Below, one piece after another: positions 30,719 to 39,098 of a DNA stretch of 64,000 nt. The notes beneath the pieces were generated by a model. It made no database searches and was not told the DNA's origin. It saw only the letters and a program-made list of their open reading frames with translations. This DNA comes from a virus. Numbering within the stretch: the first letter of the stretch is position 1; each line of letters starts with the position of its first letter. The stretch is from positions 94,043 through 158,042 of the IMG/VR virus record IMGVR_UViG_3300009109_000001. One strand, written 5' to 3'. The position numbers and the translations under genes were made by a program.

Positions 30719-31802
30719 TATATTACTAGTACCTAGTATCAGTCAAGCATACGATAAAATACACTCGTTGCATGGTGTAAGGTCTTCCTTTTTATTAGGT
30801 AAGATAGGACCTTTCACTAACGATCAGTCAAAGAAGTTTAATACAACCTTAATGTATTTGTCTAACACTTGGACAGATGCAGAACGAGCAACCTTTAGAC
30901 AACGATTAACCAATACTGGTGACACACATATTGATATGTATGTTCGTGCCACCAGAGGTCATCTGCCTGGTGGCATAGTAAATCCTAATGATGATTTCCG
31001 ACAAAGACTCATAGAACTAAACCAGTCGGGACTAAAACCTGTATTGTGGATGACACCCGAATCTGCACATAGAGATTGGAAGGGTGATGCTACACATCAT
31101 AAAGCGTTTATGGAAAAAATTATTAGACTTTATGATGATCAAGCATCTGCATATGTTGCTTGTTTAGAATGTGATGAGTACTGGACACCTGAACAAGTAA
31201 ATGACTATGTTGCTTTTATAAAGTCAAAGACAAATAAACCTGTTGCTGTGCATTTGTCAGATGGTGTTGGTGGTTATAAAAAAGATACACGATATTACAC
31301 TAATGCAGACTACATCTACTTACAAATAGGTGGACACACAACAGGCGATTACATATCAGATACAGAGACAGCAAAAAGAATGTTGACTGAGGCATTGACA
31401 CTTGGCAAACCAGTAGTAGTTTCTGAGTATTCGTTATTCAGCGAGTCGGCACAAGCAAAAGCATTAGGTGATTTAATGTGTTCTATGGGTGCCGTAGGCA
31501 CAGGTAATGGTAGAAGTATTACATATTGTGGGCATGAGGATGCCCCAACAAAGAAAAATGATAAGACTATGGCAATATTAGGTATAGGTGTTGCAATTGC
31601 CGCAGTATATTTCTATCAACAACAATTTAAAGAAATGCCTTTTAACTTTACCCTTAATGGAAATGAAGATTATCAAATATATGGAGCAGAAAAAGTATTT
31701 GGAATAACTGATAGTTTAGAATTTGTTATGAACTATGATTATGAAATTGCTGAACAATATGAAGATAATGTAATACAATTCTCTATTAGAGGTAGATGGT
31801 AA
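30678..31802 (+). CDS. Exported glycoside-hydrolase-like protein, tandem copy 2
   Basis: The second copy overlaps the first by 41 bases (an upstream ATG at 30669 is also in frame). From ATG 30678 it is 374 residues, with signal peptide MKTKSFLVSLVLSSILLVPSISQA, barrel motifs DTHIDMYVRAT, LKPVLWMTPES, YVACLECDEYW, KPVVVSEYSL, a TM helix at about 300-318 and a tail ending SIRGRW. Both copies keep ECDEYW and S-E-Y-S, so those residues probably matter for activity. The pair arose by tandem duplication and has since diverged. Confidence 0.68.
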   Translation: MKTKSFLVSLVLSSILLVPSISQAYDKIHSLHGVRSSFLLGKIGPFTNDQSKKFNTTLMYLSNTWTDAERATFRQRLTNTGDTHIDMYVRATRGHLPGGIVNPNDDFRQRLIELNQSGLKPVLWMTPESAHRDWKGDATHHKAFMEKIIRLYDDQASAYVACLECDEYWTPEQVNDYVAFIKSKTNKPVAVHLSDGVGGYKKDTRYYTNADYIYLQIGGHTTGDYISDTETAKRMLTEALTLGKPVVVSEYSLFSESAQAKALGDLMCSMGAVGTGNGRSITYCGHEDAPTKKNDKTMAILGIGVAIAAVYFYQQQFKEMPFNFTLNGNEDYQIYGAEKVFGITDSLEFVMNYDYEIAEQYEDNVIQFSIRGRW

Positions 31803-31831
31803 TTGACATATTAAACTAATTATGTTATAGT
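31803..31831 (+). promoter_or_regulatory. Sigma70-type promoter, apparently leaderless
   Basis: TTGACA (31803-31808), 17-base spacer, TATAGT (31826-31831), with six bases between -10 and the ATG at 31838 and no ribosome site. Confidence 0.6.
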
Positions 31832-31837
31832 AACACT

Positions 31838-32056
31838 ATGCAATATGAAATTAAATCCGGGAAAACTTTGTATATGACTCATGCAAGTTCTCCCGCAGAA
31901 GCAGTTCAACATTTTAAGTCATCTATTGGAAATTTGCCTGTTGATTTTGTTAATTGTGTAGGAAATGGATCAGTGCTAGATAATGTTATAAGTAATTTTG
32001 AAAGGGAAAAAGAATCCTATTTTGATATAATTACATTTAATCATGACAAGTATTGA
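31838..32056 (+). CDS. Small protein of unknown function
   Basis: The 72-residue soluble protein starts MQYEIKSGKTLYMTHASSPAEAVQHF, a strand-helix opening that recalls small double-psi or ferredoxin-like folds, but I cannot assign it. A promoter sits directly ahead, and it overlaps the next gene by 14 bases. Confidence 0.55.
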   Translation: MQYEIKSGKTLYMTHASSPAEAVQHFKSSIGNLPVDFVNCVGNGSVLDNVISNFEREKESYFDIITFNHDKY

Positions 32057-33035
32057 TATTATAATTCCTCAAGGAACTATACATATAGAACTTTTGGATA
32101 ATCCATTTGTTAAAAAATGGACAGAGCATTTCTGTAATATGCAAAAAGCATATGATATGGATTATCATACTGAAACACAGCCAGTTTATAATATTCTTAA
32201 AACTAATCAAGAAATATTAAAAGATTTGGCAAATTTAAGAAATACTATTATTAAACTTCGAGATATGGGTACAAATTTTCCATTTGATCCATGGAAAGTT
32301 ACATATGAAAAGATTTTTCCTAATCATGATGCAGGGCAACAAACACTGAATGAAATACATCGGTATTTTACCACTGGTGGCAGAACATTAAATGAATATG
32401 AAAATCTTGGTATTCTTAATACTGGGCATTGGTCAGATGATTTTGATTCTAAATTTACTTTTGATAAAGAAAATGAAGAAGAATTTAAACATACACACGC
32501 CTTGGTTAATGATTATGTACATGAACTTGATCAAAGTATTTTAACTTCGAGAAAAGATATGGATTTTAAAAATCAAGCAGTTAATTTGCAATTTGAATTC
32601 GGAAGTCAAAAGAAAGATTGTCGTTTTGATAAAGGTACATTTGTTAATATTGTTGAAGATGATTATATGTATGCAGATGACGAAGTAGATATTGATGTTT
32701 GGTGTGGTAATGATATATTAGGAAAAGATTATATAGAAGCATATTATGATCATGACGATCCTTCTCAATGGGATGTTACTCCAATTGATGGACATAGTGG
32801 AAAGTTTAAAATTAATGTTAGTTCTCAGTGGTATGAAGAAGATAGTACTGATAATACTTTGCAACAATTAGTAAAAAGTGATAATTTTCAAAATTGGCTT
32901 AAGGAACATAATATAGAATATACGCCAGAAATGTGTGGTATGCCATTAGGTAAGGTAGTTAATGGTAAAGAATTAGCAACACGTGATAATTTTCAACAAC
33001 CACCTATATATTTTGACATTATAGTAAATAATTAA
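32043..33035 (+). CDS. Protein of unknown function (330 aa)
   Basis: This acidic 330-residue soluble protein has a helical N-terminal half and a strand-rich C-terminal half (KINVSSQWYEED). It has no signal peptide, nucleotide-binding loop or metal motif. It overlaps the small gene before it and lies one base ahead of the SET-domain gene. A structural role or a protein-modification partner are both open. Confidence 0.6.
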   Translation: MTSIDIIIPQGTIHIELLDNPFVKKWTEHFCNMQKAYDMDYHTETQPVYNILKTNQEILKDLANLRNTIIKLRDMGTNFPFDPWKVTYEKIFPNHDAGQQTLNEIHRYFTTGGRTLNEYENLGILNTGHWSDDFDSKFTFDKENEEEFKHTHALVNDYVHELDQSILTSRKDMDFKNQAVNLQFEFGSQKKDCRFDKGTFVNIVEDDYMYADDEVDIDVWCGNDILGKDYIEAYYDHDDPSQWDVTPIDGHSGKFKINVSSQWYEEDSTDNTLQQLVKSDNFQNWLKEHNIEYTPEMCGMPLGKVVNGKELATRDNFQQPPIYFDIIVNN

Positions 33036-33036
33036 C

Positions 33037-33357
33037 ATGTATAGACCCTTGCCAGATGGTATTACTGTAGGACCAAGTGACATTGAAGGTACTGGTCTTC
33101 TCACAACTAAACCAATTAAAGCAGATGTAGTTTTAGGTATTGTACATATTGCAAATAAGAATTTTCCTCATGGCTATATACGTACTGCGTTAGGAGCATT
33201 CTATAATCATTCTGAAACACCAAACTGTATTACGAAAAATGGCTATTGGCATCAAATTCCTGTAAAATATCTTGTGACATTGCGAGATATTGAAGCAAAC
33301 GAAGAACTCACAGCAAAATATACATTATACACTGTTGATGATTATCCTTGGGAGTAA
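33037..33357 (+). CDS. SET-domain protein
   Basis: This 106-residue minimal SET protein has GPSDIEGTGLLTTKPIKADVVLGIV at the N terminus (strand 1 and the G-x-G loop). It also has the hallmark GAFYNHSETPNCI (N-H-S-x-x-P-N-C) and VTLRDIEANEELTAKYT (I-x-x-x-E-E-L-x-x-x-Y). All core elements for binding S-adenosylmethionine and a lysine are present, unlike the diverged copy at 3742. It probably methylates a lysine on a host or phage protein. It lies one base after the 330-residue unknown gene, a possible partner. Confidence 0.85.
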   Translation: MYRPLPDGITVGPSDIEGTGLLTTKPIKADVVLGIVHIANKNFPHGYIRTALGAFYNHSETPNCITKNGYWHQIPVKYLVTLRDIEANEELTAKYTLYTVDDYPWE

Positions 33358-33361
33358 TACG

Positions 33362-33380
33362 ATAGTATATAGTATACTAT
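33362..33380. promoter_or_regulatory. Palindrome ATAGTATA-TAG-TATACTAT
   Basis: A perfect 8 bp inverted repeat with a 3-base centre lies four bases after the SET gene and about 100 bases before the small secreted-protein gene. It could be an operator or part of a -10 region. Confidence 0.35.
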
Positions 33381-33479
33381 TTCTTTCTTAAATACCAAAC
33401 TAGGGGTTGATGATTATGGATCACGTGTATCGGGTATATAATTATCGCTGACTAGTTTAGCAACTTATTGGAGAATAAT

Positions 33480-33695
33480 ATGAAGGCAATAGTAATTGCA
33501 GCTTTAATTACAGGTTTTTCAATTAGTTCAGTTTATGCGTCGGACCACGGCGATGCCGCATGGCAAAATCATGTCGGCACAGCAGGCACTCCAGGATCAT
33601 GTGAAATGGTAATGGAAGTTGGCGGTCCAGTTGAAGTTTGCGGTACAATATTCCATGGTCACGAGTTGACAAAGGAAGATTTACTAGCAAAGTAA
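33480..33695 (+). CDS. Small secreted protein with paired Cys, copy 1
   Basis: From ATG 33480 (GGAGAATAAT just upstream) the 71-residue precursor has a signal peptide MKAIVIAALITGFSISSVYA. The mature part of about 51 residues holds C-x12-C followed by G-T. The gene has its own late-type motif (33389-33394) and terminator. A second gene with a near-identical leader and the same Cys spacing follows at 33924, but the mature parts are otherwise different. The role is unknown; a periplasmic or secreted effector with one disulfide is a reasonable reading. Confidence 0.72.
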   Translation: MKAIVIAALITGFSISSVYASDHGDAAWQNHVGTAGTPGSCEMVMEVGGPVEVCGTIFHGHELTKEDLLAK

Positions 33696-33751
33696 ACTAT
33701 ATAGCATAATTGAATCATTCGACAATAATAATTAATTGCTAATTAACATGG

Positions 33752-33775
33752 AAAGGGCCCAGAAATGGGCCTTTT
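33752..33775 (+). terminator. Terminator after secreted protein 1
   Basis: AAAGGGCCC (33752-33760), loop AGAAAT, GGGCCTTTT (33767-33775), then C and TTTA. Confidence 0.8.
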
Positions 33776-33923
33776 CTTTATATACTGCTATAACCCTCCC
33801 CCAAATACACCTTAAATACTACGCTAAGAGTCGATATTGTCATACAACCTTTATTTGGTGAAACATGTGGAGGATGTATTCAAATATTTACTTTTAGTAA
33901 TTTAGCAATTATTGGAGAATAAT

Positions 33924-34136
33924 ATGAAAGCAATAGTTATAGCAGCTATAATTACAGGTTTTTCGATTGGTTCAGTATTTGCTCACGCACCTGAAGGTCG
34001 GCAAGATGCTGACGTTCTACATGCAGGTACCGGTACAGTGTGCTGGACAGATTGGGATCGTGGTGGCGCATATGAACAATGCGGTACTACTGTCAAAACT
34101 GTTGTAGTAGAAGCAGAGGGCGGTCGTGGCGAATAA
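33924..34136 (+). CDS. Small secreted protein with paired Cys, copy 2
   Basis: From ATG 33924 the 70-residue precursor starts MKAIVIAAIITGFSIGSVFA, nearly identical to copy 1. The mature part has C-W-T-D-W-D-R-G-G-A-Y-E-Q-C-G-T, keeping the C-x12-C-G-T pattern, then an acidic tail. The ribosome site GGAGAATAAT is identical to that of copy 1. A TAAATA core lies at 33813-33818. The conserved leader and divergent cargo suggest diversification of exported proteins. Confidence 0.72.
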   Translation: MKAIVIAAIITGFSIGSVFAHAPEGRQDADVLHAGTGTVCWTDWDRGGAYEQCGTTVKTVVVEAEGGRGE

Positions 34137-34173
34137 ACTGTAAAATTCAATAATAATTAAACGCTAAAGACAC

Positions 34174-34199
34174 GGAGAGGGCCTGATTGGGCCCTTTCC
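34174..34199 (+). terminator. Terminator after secreted protein 2
   Basis: GGAGAGGGCC (34174-34183), loop TGATTG, GGCCCTTTCC (34190-34199), a 10 bp stem with one G-U pair. Confidence 0.7.
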
Positions 34200-34224
34200 A
34201 CTTATCTAATCCATAAACTTGGTT

Positions 34225-34596
34225 TTAACTTATAAGTGTGTCTTTTTTTTCCGAAGAACCATTTTTATGTACGTCACTACGCACTACTTTTTCAAGTTTT
34301 AAAAACGCAAGTCTTTCATTGGGAACATATCTCCAAACTATGCCTCTATCGTTTACTTTTTCAAATACTGTTTTAGTAACGCCAATTGTTATTATAACTG
34401 CTTCTTCACCATCGAGTAATACTACATCACCAGGGTTAAATGCGTTACTTAATTTAAATTTTATTCCTTTTGCTAAAGATGTTGCCCAATCTTTAATCAT
34501 CATTGCCATAATAATGCTTACTAGTATAGTAAGCCAAGGCATTAAAAATGTTGTAAGTTGTAAACTAGTTGCTAGAGATAGTTCTTCGATATTCAT
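34225..34596 (-). CDS. Small MscS-like membrane protein
   Basis: The 123-residue protein has one or two N-terminal TM helices (LTTFLMPWLTILVSIIMAMMI, about 14-34). A beta domain follows, NAFNPGDVVLLDGEEAVIITIGVTKTVF...VWRYVPNERL, the signature of the MscS middle domain (F-x-x-G-D-x-V...P-N). It is a minimal version of the mechanosensitive channel core without the C-terminal cage. It could form a small channel or alter host osmotic response. It stands alone on the minus strand. Confidence 0.78.
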   Translation of the reverse strand: MNIEELSLATSLQLTTFLMPWLTILVSIIMAMMIKDWATSLAKGIKFKLSNAFNPGDVVLLDGEEAVIITIGVTKTVFEKVNDRGIVWRYVPNERLAFLKLEKVVRSDVHKNGSSEKKDTLIS

Positions 34597-34629
34597 ATAT
34601 GAATTTTCCTAATCGTGTAAATATTATTT

Positions 34630-35277
34630 ATGGTAAAGAAAGTAGCATTTTGTATTGGCAATGGGCAATCTCGTAAGGGTTATAATTTAGAAAAATTACG
34701 AGATATTGGGCCATTATATGGTTGTGGTGCGGTTTGGCGAGATAATCATGTAGATAACGTAATTTGTTGTGATAAGTTTAAAGCAAGAGAAGCCGCAGAA
34801 CATCATGTAGAAATGCGTTCAAATTTTTATACTAGAGCAGAGTATATACCGCATTTAGAAGCAGTAGGTATTAAACCACTGCCATCACTTCCTTATTTTG
34901 GATTAGAGCCACACGAACAACCTGCAGGTTGGGATAGTGGATTATATGCTGTGCATACTGCTATACATGAAGAAGCAGATGTAATAATGTTGCTTGGTTA
35001 TGACTTTTATGGATGGGGTAACAACCAAAGTAGAGTTAATAACATATATAAAAGAACAAAGAATTATAATAAAGAGAAAAAACCACGTGATCCAATTACA
35101 TGGATTAAACAGTTTCAGTTATTGTTTAAAACGCACTATACAGTAACATTTATTTTTATAAAACCTGAGAAATATCCACATCCGCCAGAATTTGATTCGT
35201 GGAGGTATGTATTGTTTGATACGTATGAGGGGTTGGATAAGTTTGTTGAAACGAAGTTAGAGGATATACACGGATAA
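34630..35277 (+). CDS. Glycosyltransferase-like protein (GT42/DUF115-type pattern)
   Basis: The 215-residue protein starts VAFCIGNGQSRKGYNLEKLRD, like the G-N-G-P-S loop of CST-type sialyltransferases and the DUF115 group. Further on, PAGWDSGLYAVHTAIHEEADVIMLLGYDFYG matches the second half of that fold. Such enzymes use CMP-sugars or related donors. A TAAATA core overlaps the start region (34618). The call rests on pattern memory only, so donor and product are not claimed. Confidence 0.6.
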   Translation: MVKKVAFCIGNGQSRKGYNLEKLRDIGPLYGCGAVWRDNHVDNVICCDKFKAREAAEHHVEMRSNFYTRAEYIPHLEAVGIKPLPSLPYFGLEPHEQPAGWDSGLYAVHTAIHEEADVIMLLGYDFYGWGNNQSRVNNIYKRTKNYNKEKKPRDPITWIKQFQLLFKTHYTVTFIFIKPEKYPHPPEFDSWRYVLFDTYEGLDKFVETKLEDIHG

Positions 35278-35279
35278 CG

Positions 35280-36728
35280 TTATTTCTTCTTGGTTTTTCT
35301 CGTTCTTGGGTTTTTCTTTTCTCTAACTGTTGTTAATTGTGTTAATAGTTTTTCTTTTTCTATATAATTTCGAAGATAACCACTTTTCACTTGCATAAGT
35401 CTTATTGAGAGAAGTAATTCCTGTTTTCCAATGAAATTTTCTATTTGAGAGTCAGGATATTTTTCTACGTCTGTTGCATCATAAATTATTAGTTTAGGTA
35501 AGTTGCCTTTCTGATAAAGAACGTCTGTTGCTAGATCAATATTTGATAATTTCTCATCTAGTTTTTTAAAATCTAACAAGTAATATCCGCCTGCTGTTGA
35601 GTCATGAAATTGTACTAATTTAACATTTTTTTGGTTTAATGTTCCAAAATAGTTAATACCACCGTTACCATCTGCACCATGTAACAATTGTTTTAAAAAT
35701 TTTCTTTCACTTGAATTGCTATCTTGTTCAAGTAATTGATTCATTACTTTACTTACATATTCATATGATTTAGATATTGCATTTATTATATTTTTAGATC
35801 TTATAAAATTTTCCCTGACTGGTTCTATATCTATACCAAATATACGCCAAAGTTCTTTTTGGTACTCAAATCTTTCGTCTAATGATAAATTAACAGCGCC
35901 AGCACCTTTTTGCCCAAATTGTTTAGTAGTACCCACTTTAACAGATAAATCAAAATGTACTAATTTACTACCAGGTTCGTCACGAGAAGTATATTCCATA
36001 TAAATGTCTGTCTTACTGCCAACTTCATCACTTATGCCATCTGATGTAATTGTAACAACATCAGGTTTTCCATTTGCTTCAAAGTATTTTGCATATTGGC
36101 CAACTCCCTTGTCATTAACATACTGAACAATACCTTTTACAATGTTTCCCATATAACTGTCAAATATTTTAGGATCTATAAATCCATTCCAAGTTGGTGG
36201 TTTTAATTTTACAACAAGTCTTACGTCATCTACAATATTACTATTTGCTAAATCGGGCAAATTACCACGATTGATAGTTCCATTATTTAATCCTAGTTCA
36301 TTTACGATACTTTTTACATCTGCTACTGATATAGGTTCTGTAGGTCGTTTTATCATTCTAGCAAACGTAGCGGCGCCAAAGACACCTTCAGCCATTTCTC
36401 CTCTATTAGGATTACCCGCTTTCCCGCCAAAGTCAGCAGTTTTGAGTAAAGACTGTGAAGTAATTTCCTGACCAGATTTTGTTTTTAATACTATCTTTGG
36501 AAAGTTTTTTCCTTGTGCTTTAGTTTCTTTTGCTACTTTTACTTGATTTATTACATCATTATATGTGCTAGGATCAATAACAACGGTGCCTCCACCAACT
36601 AACTCAAAAGGTATGCCTTGTCTAATGTAATCTAAAAATTTAGCAGTACGGTCGTCATAGCCAGACTTAAACAGTTCATTAGATCTTAAGTCTGAAGATT
36701 CGGAAATGAAAAATTCATGATACTTCAT
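35280..36728 (-). CDS. Large putative virion protein with capsid-targeting-like N terminus
   Basis: The 482-residue protein begins MKYHEFFISES, close to the T4 internal-protein leader M-K-T-Y-Q-E-F-I-x-E-A, with I-S-E before S as a possible protease site. The centre contains GSKTDIYMEYTS...VHFDLSVKVGTTKQF. This spacing of D and (D/E)-x-K-like residues vaguely resembles PD-(D/E)XK nucleases. The C terminus is very basic (EKKNPRTRKTKKK). It may be a packaged, ejected protein with DNA-binding or nuclease function (inference). Its ATG overlaps the stop of the MKISDI protein gene. Confidence 0.6.
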   Translation of the reverse strand: MKYHEFFISESSDLRSNELFKSGYDDRTAKFLDYIRQGIPFELVGGGTVVIDPSTYNDVINQVKVAKETKAQGKNFPKIVLKTKSGQEITSQSLLKTADFGGKAGNPNRGEMAEGVFGAATFARMIKRPTEPISVADVKSIVNELGLNNGTINRGNLPDLANSNIVDDVRLVVKLKPPTWNGFIDPKIFDSYMGNIVKGIVQYVNDKGVGQYAKYFEANGKPDVVTITSDGISDEVGSKTDIYMEYTSRDEPGSKLVHFDLSVKVGTTKQFGQKGAGAVNLSLDERFEYQKELWRIFGIDIEPVRENFIRSKNIINAISKSYEYVSKVMNQLLEQDSNSSERKFLKQLLHGADGNGGINYFGTLNQKNVKLVQFHDSTAGGYYLLDFKKLDEKLSNIDLATDVLYQKGNLPKLIIYDATDVEKYPDSQIENFIGKQELLLSIRLMQVKSGYLRNYIEKEKLLTQLTTVREKKNPRTRKTKKK

Positions 36729-37036
36729 TAATTCTTTGCGCCCTGTTTTATTTTTTCAAATTCTTTCTGTAATTCTTTAGTATAATTTTTACCAGATTTT
36801 TCTAAATTAGGATCTATTTTTCCAGTAGTAATAGTAGTTCCCAATGATTTGTTAAATTTTGTTTCAGCATCAGGCTCTGCTTTATCAGGGCCTTGTTCTG
36901 TATTTTGATCTGCTTTGTTTAATAGTTGTTGCCCAGCATCACGTGCTTCCTTACTCAAAGGACTAACAGGCGTTTCACGTCTATGTGAAATCGTACCCTG
37001 TGGTGTTGCCTCTATTAGAATATCAGAAATTTTCAT
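36728..37036 (-). CDS. Putative internal head protein with capsid-targeting-like N terminus
   Basis: The 102-residue protein starts MKISDILIEA, with L-I-E before A fitting the T4 gp21 cleavage rule. The remainder is low-complexity and charged, with a coiled C terminus (YTKELQKEFEKIKQG). It is translated just before, and overlaps by one base, the 482-residue protein gene. Packaging and ejection with DNA are inferred. Confidence 0.6.
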   Translation of the reverse strand: MKISDILIEATPQGTISHRRETPVSPLSKEARDAGQQLLNKADQNTEQGPDKAEPDAETKFNKSLGTTITTGKIDPNLEKSGKNYTKELQKEFEKIKQGAKN

Positions 37037-37119
37037 AATACTACCATATTTTGTTTCCTATATTTATACTATTTGTATGCTAATAATAGTTTTGCTATTA
37101 AGTGAAAGGGATTATAAAC

Positions 37120-37125
37120 TAAATA
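37120..37125 (+). promoter_or_regulatory. Late-promoter-like TAAATA
   Basis: ACTAAATATAC occurs 23 bases ahead of the PrkA gene, with AGGAG at 37136-37140. It suggests late transcription of the PrkA-YeaH-SpoVR operon. Confidence 0.45.
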
Positions 37126-37148
37126 TACATAACACAGGAGCGTGATAC

Positions 37149-39089
37149 ATGGTAAGCAAATTACTTAAAGAGTATTCTTCCAACTACCAAAGTAAAAAAG
37201 AGGTAGAAATAACATTAGAAGCATACTTAACATTATGTAAGAAAGATCCATTGGCTTATGCTACATCTGCTGAACGCATGTTAGCAGCTATCGGAGACCC
37301 AGAACACGTCGATACATCAGAAGATTCAAGATTGTCTCGTATATTCTTGAATAGAACATTAAGAGTTTTCCCAGCATTTAAAGATTTTTATGGACTAGAA
37401 GATACAGTTGAACGAATTGTAGGCTTCTTTAAACATGCCGCACAAGGACTAGAAGAACGCAAGCAGGTATTATATTTGCTTGGTCCAGTTGGCGGTGGTA
37501 AGAGTTCTTTAGCAGAACGACTAAAAGAACTAATGGAAATACACCCAATATATGTTCTTAAAGCAGGCGATACAATTAGTCCTGTGTATGAAAGTCCGTT
37601 ATCATTATTTAACCCAGAAGTATATGGTGACCAACTTGAAAAAGAATATAAAGTTCCAAAACGTTATCTCACAGGCTTGTTAAGTCCGTGGGCAATTAAA
37701 CGTTTGGATGAGTTTGATGGCGATATTACTAAATTTACAGTAGTAAAACTACAGCCTAGCAAATTAAAGCAAATTGCTGTAGTAAAAACAGAACCAGGTG
37801 ATGAAAATAACCAAGATATAAGTGCCCTAGTAGGTAAAACAGACATACGCCAACTAGAATACTTTTCACAACATGACCCAGATTCATATGCATTTAGTGG
37901 TGCATTGTGTAAGGGCAACCAAGGTCTTATGGAGTTTGTGGAAATGTTTAAAGCACCAATTAAGGTATTACATCCACTACTAACTGCTACACAAGAAGGC
38001 AACTACATGGGCACAGAAGGTATTAGTGCTATCCCATTTAGTGGCACAATTTTAGCACATAGTAATGAATCAGAATGGACATCATTTAAAAACAACAAAA
38101 ACAACGAAGCGTTTTTAGATCGTGTATATGTTGTTAAAGTTCCTTATTGCTTGCGTATAGATGAGGAAATTAAGATTTATGATAAGATGTTAACATCTAG
38201 TGGATTAGCGGATCATCCATGTGCGCCGCAAACATTAGATATGCTAGGACAGTATTCAATCTTGAGCAGACTACAAGAGCATGAAAACAGCAACTTGTTT
38301 TCCAAAATGCAAGTGTATAATGGTAAGAATTTAAAGGATACGGATCCGCAAGCAAAAAGTCTACAGGAGTATAAAGATACTGCCGGAGTAGACGAAGGCA
38401 TGTCAGGTTCATCGACACGTTTTGCTTTTAAGATTTTATCTCAGACATTCAACTTTGACACAGCGGAGATAGCCGCTGACCCAGTACATCTAATGTTTGT
38501 ATTGGAACAAGCAATAAAACGCGAGCAGTTTGGTGAGGAAAAAGAAAAGGCACTCATTGCTTTTATTAAAGAGTGGCTTGCACCAAAGTATGCCGATTTT
38601 ATTGGCAATGAAATACAGAAAGCGTATTTAGAAAGTTATAGTGATTATGGACAAAACTTGTTTGATCGCTATATTCAATATGCTGACCATTGGATACAAG
38701 AGATAGATTTTAAGGATCCTGATACAGGCAACCTCTTTAGTCGCGATGTATTAAATGATGAACTAGAGAAAATAGAGAAGCCAGCAGGCATTGCTAATCC
38801 TAAAGACTTTCGTAGTGAAGTAGTTAATTTTGTTTTACGTGCTAAAGCAAAAAACAAAGGTAAAAATCCAAAATGGACAAGTTACGAGAAACTACGTGAG
38901 ATTATAGAGAAGAAAATGTTTGCGTCTACAGAGGAATTACTTCCAATTATTTCCTTTGGTAATAAGCAAAACAAAGATGATCAACAAAAGCATGACGATT
39001 TTGTAGAGCGTATGGAATCAAAAGGCTATACAGAACGTCAAGTGCGGAGACTTGTCGAATGGTATATGAGAACCCAGAAGAGCAGTTAA
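37149..39089 (+). CDS. prkA: PrkA/YeaG serine protein kinase
   Basis: The 646-residue protein is full length for PrkA/YeaG. The N-terminal AAA-like domain has LYLLGPVGGGKSSLAERL (Walker A, about 108-125), then GALCKGNQGLMEFVEMFKAPIKVLHPLL and IPFSGTILAHSNESEW, all hallmarks of PrkA. The C-terminal kinase-type region ends RQVRRLVEWYMRTQ. In E. coli yeaG acts in nitrogen- and acid-stress responses, and in other bacteria it influences sporulation or quiescence. It is first of the three-gene set prkA, yeaH, spoVR, nine bases ahead of yeaH. A phage copy is unusual; it may alter host stress or protease state during infection. Confidence 0.96.
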   Translation: MVSKLLKEYSSNYQSKKEVEITLEAYLTLCKKDPLAYATSAERMLAAIGDPEHVDTSEDSRLSRIFLNRTLRVFPAFKDFYGLEDTVERIVGFFKHAAQGLEERKQVLYLLGPVGGGKSSLAERLKELMEIHPIYVLKAGDTISPVYESPLSLFNPEVYGDQLEKEYKVPKRYLTGLLSPWAIKRLDEFDGDITKFTVVKLQPSKLKQIAVVKTEPGDENNQDISALVGKTDIRQLEYFSQHDPDSYAFSGALCKGNQGLMEFVEMFKAPIKVLHPLLTATQEGNYMGTEGISAIPFSGTILAHSNESEWTSFKNNKNNEAFLDRVYVVKVPYCLRIDEEIKIYDKMLTSSGLADHPCAPQTLDMLGQYSILSRLQEHENSNLFSKMQVYNGKNLKDTDPQAKSLQEYKDTAGVDEGMSGSSTRFAFKILSQTFNFDTAEIAADPVHLMFVLEQAIKREQFGEEKEKALIAFIKEWLAPKYADFIGNEIQKAYLESYSDYGQNLFDRYIQYADHWIQEIDFKDPDTGNLFSRDVLNDELEKIEKPAGIANPKDFRSEVVNFVLRAKAKNKGKNPKWTSYEKLREIIEKKMFASTEELLPIISFGNKQNKDDQQKHDDFVERMESKGYTERQVRRLVEWYMRTQKSS

Positions 39090-39098
39090 GGGTTCAAC

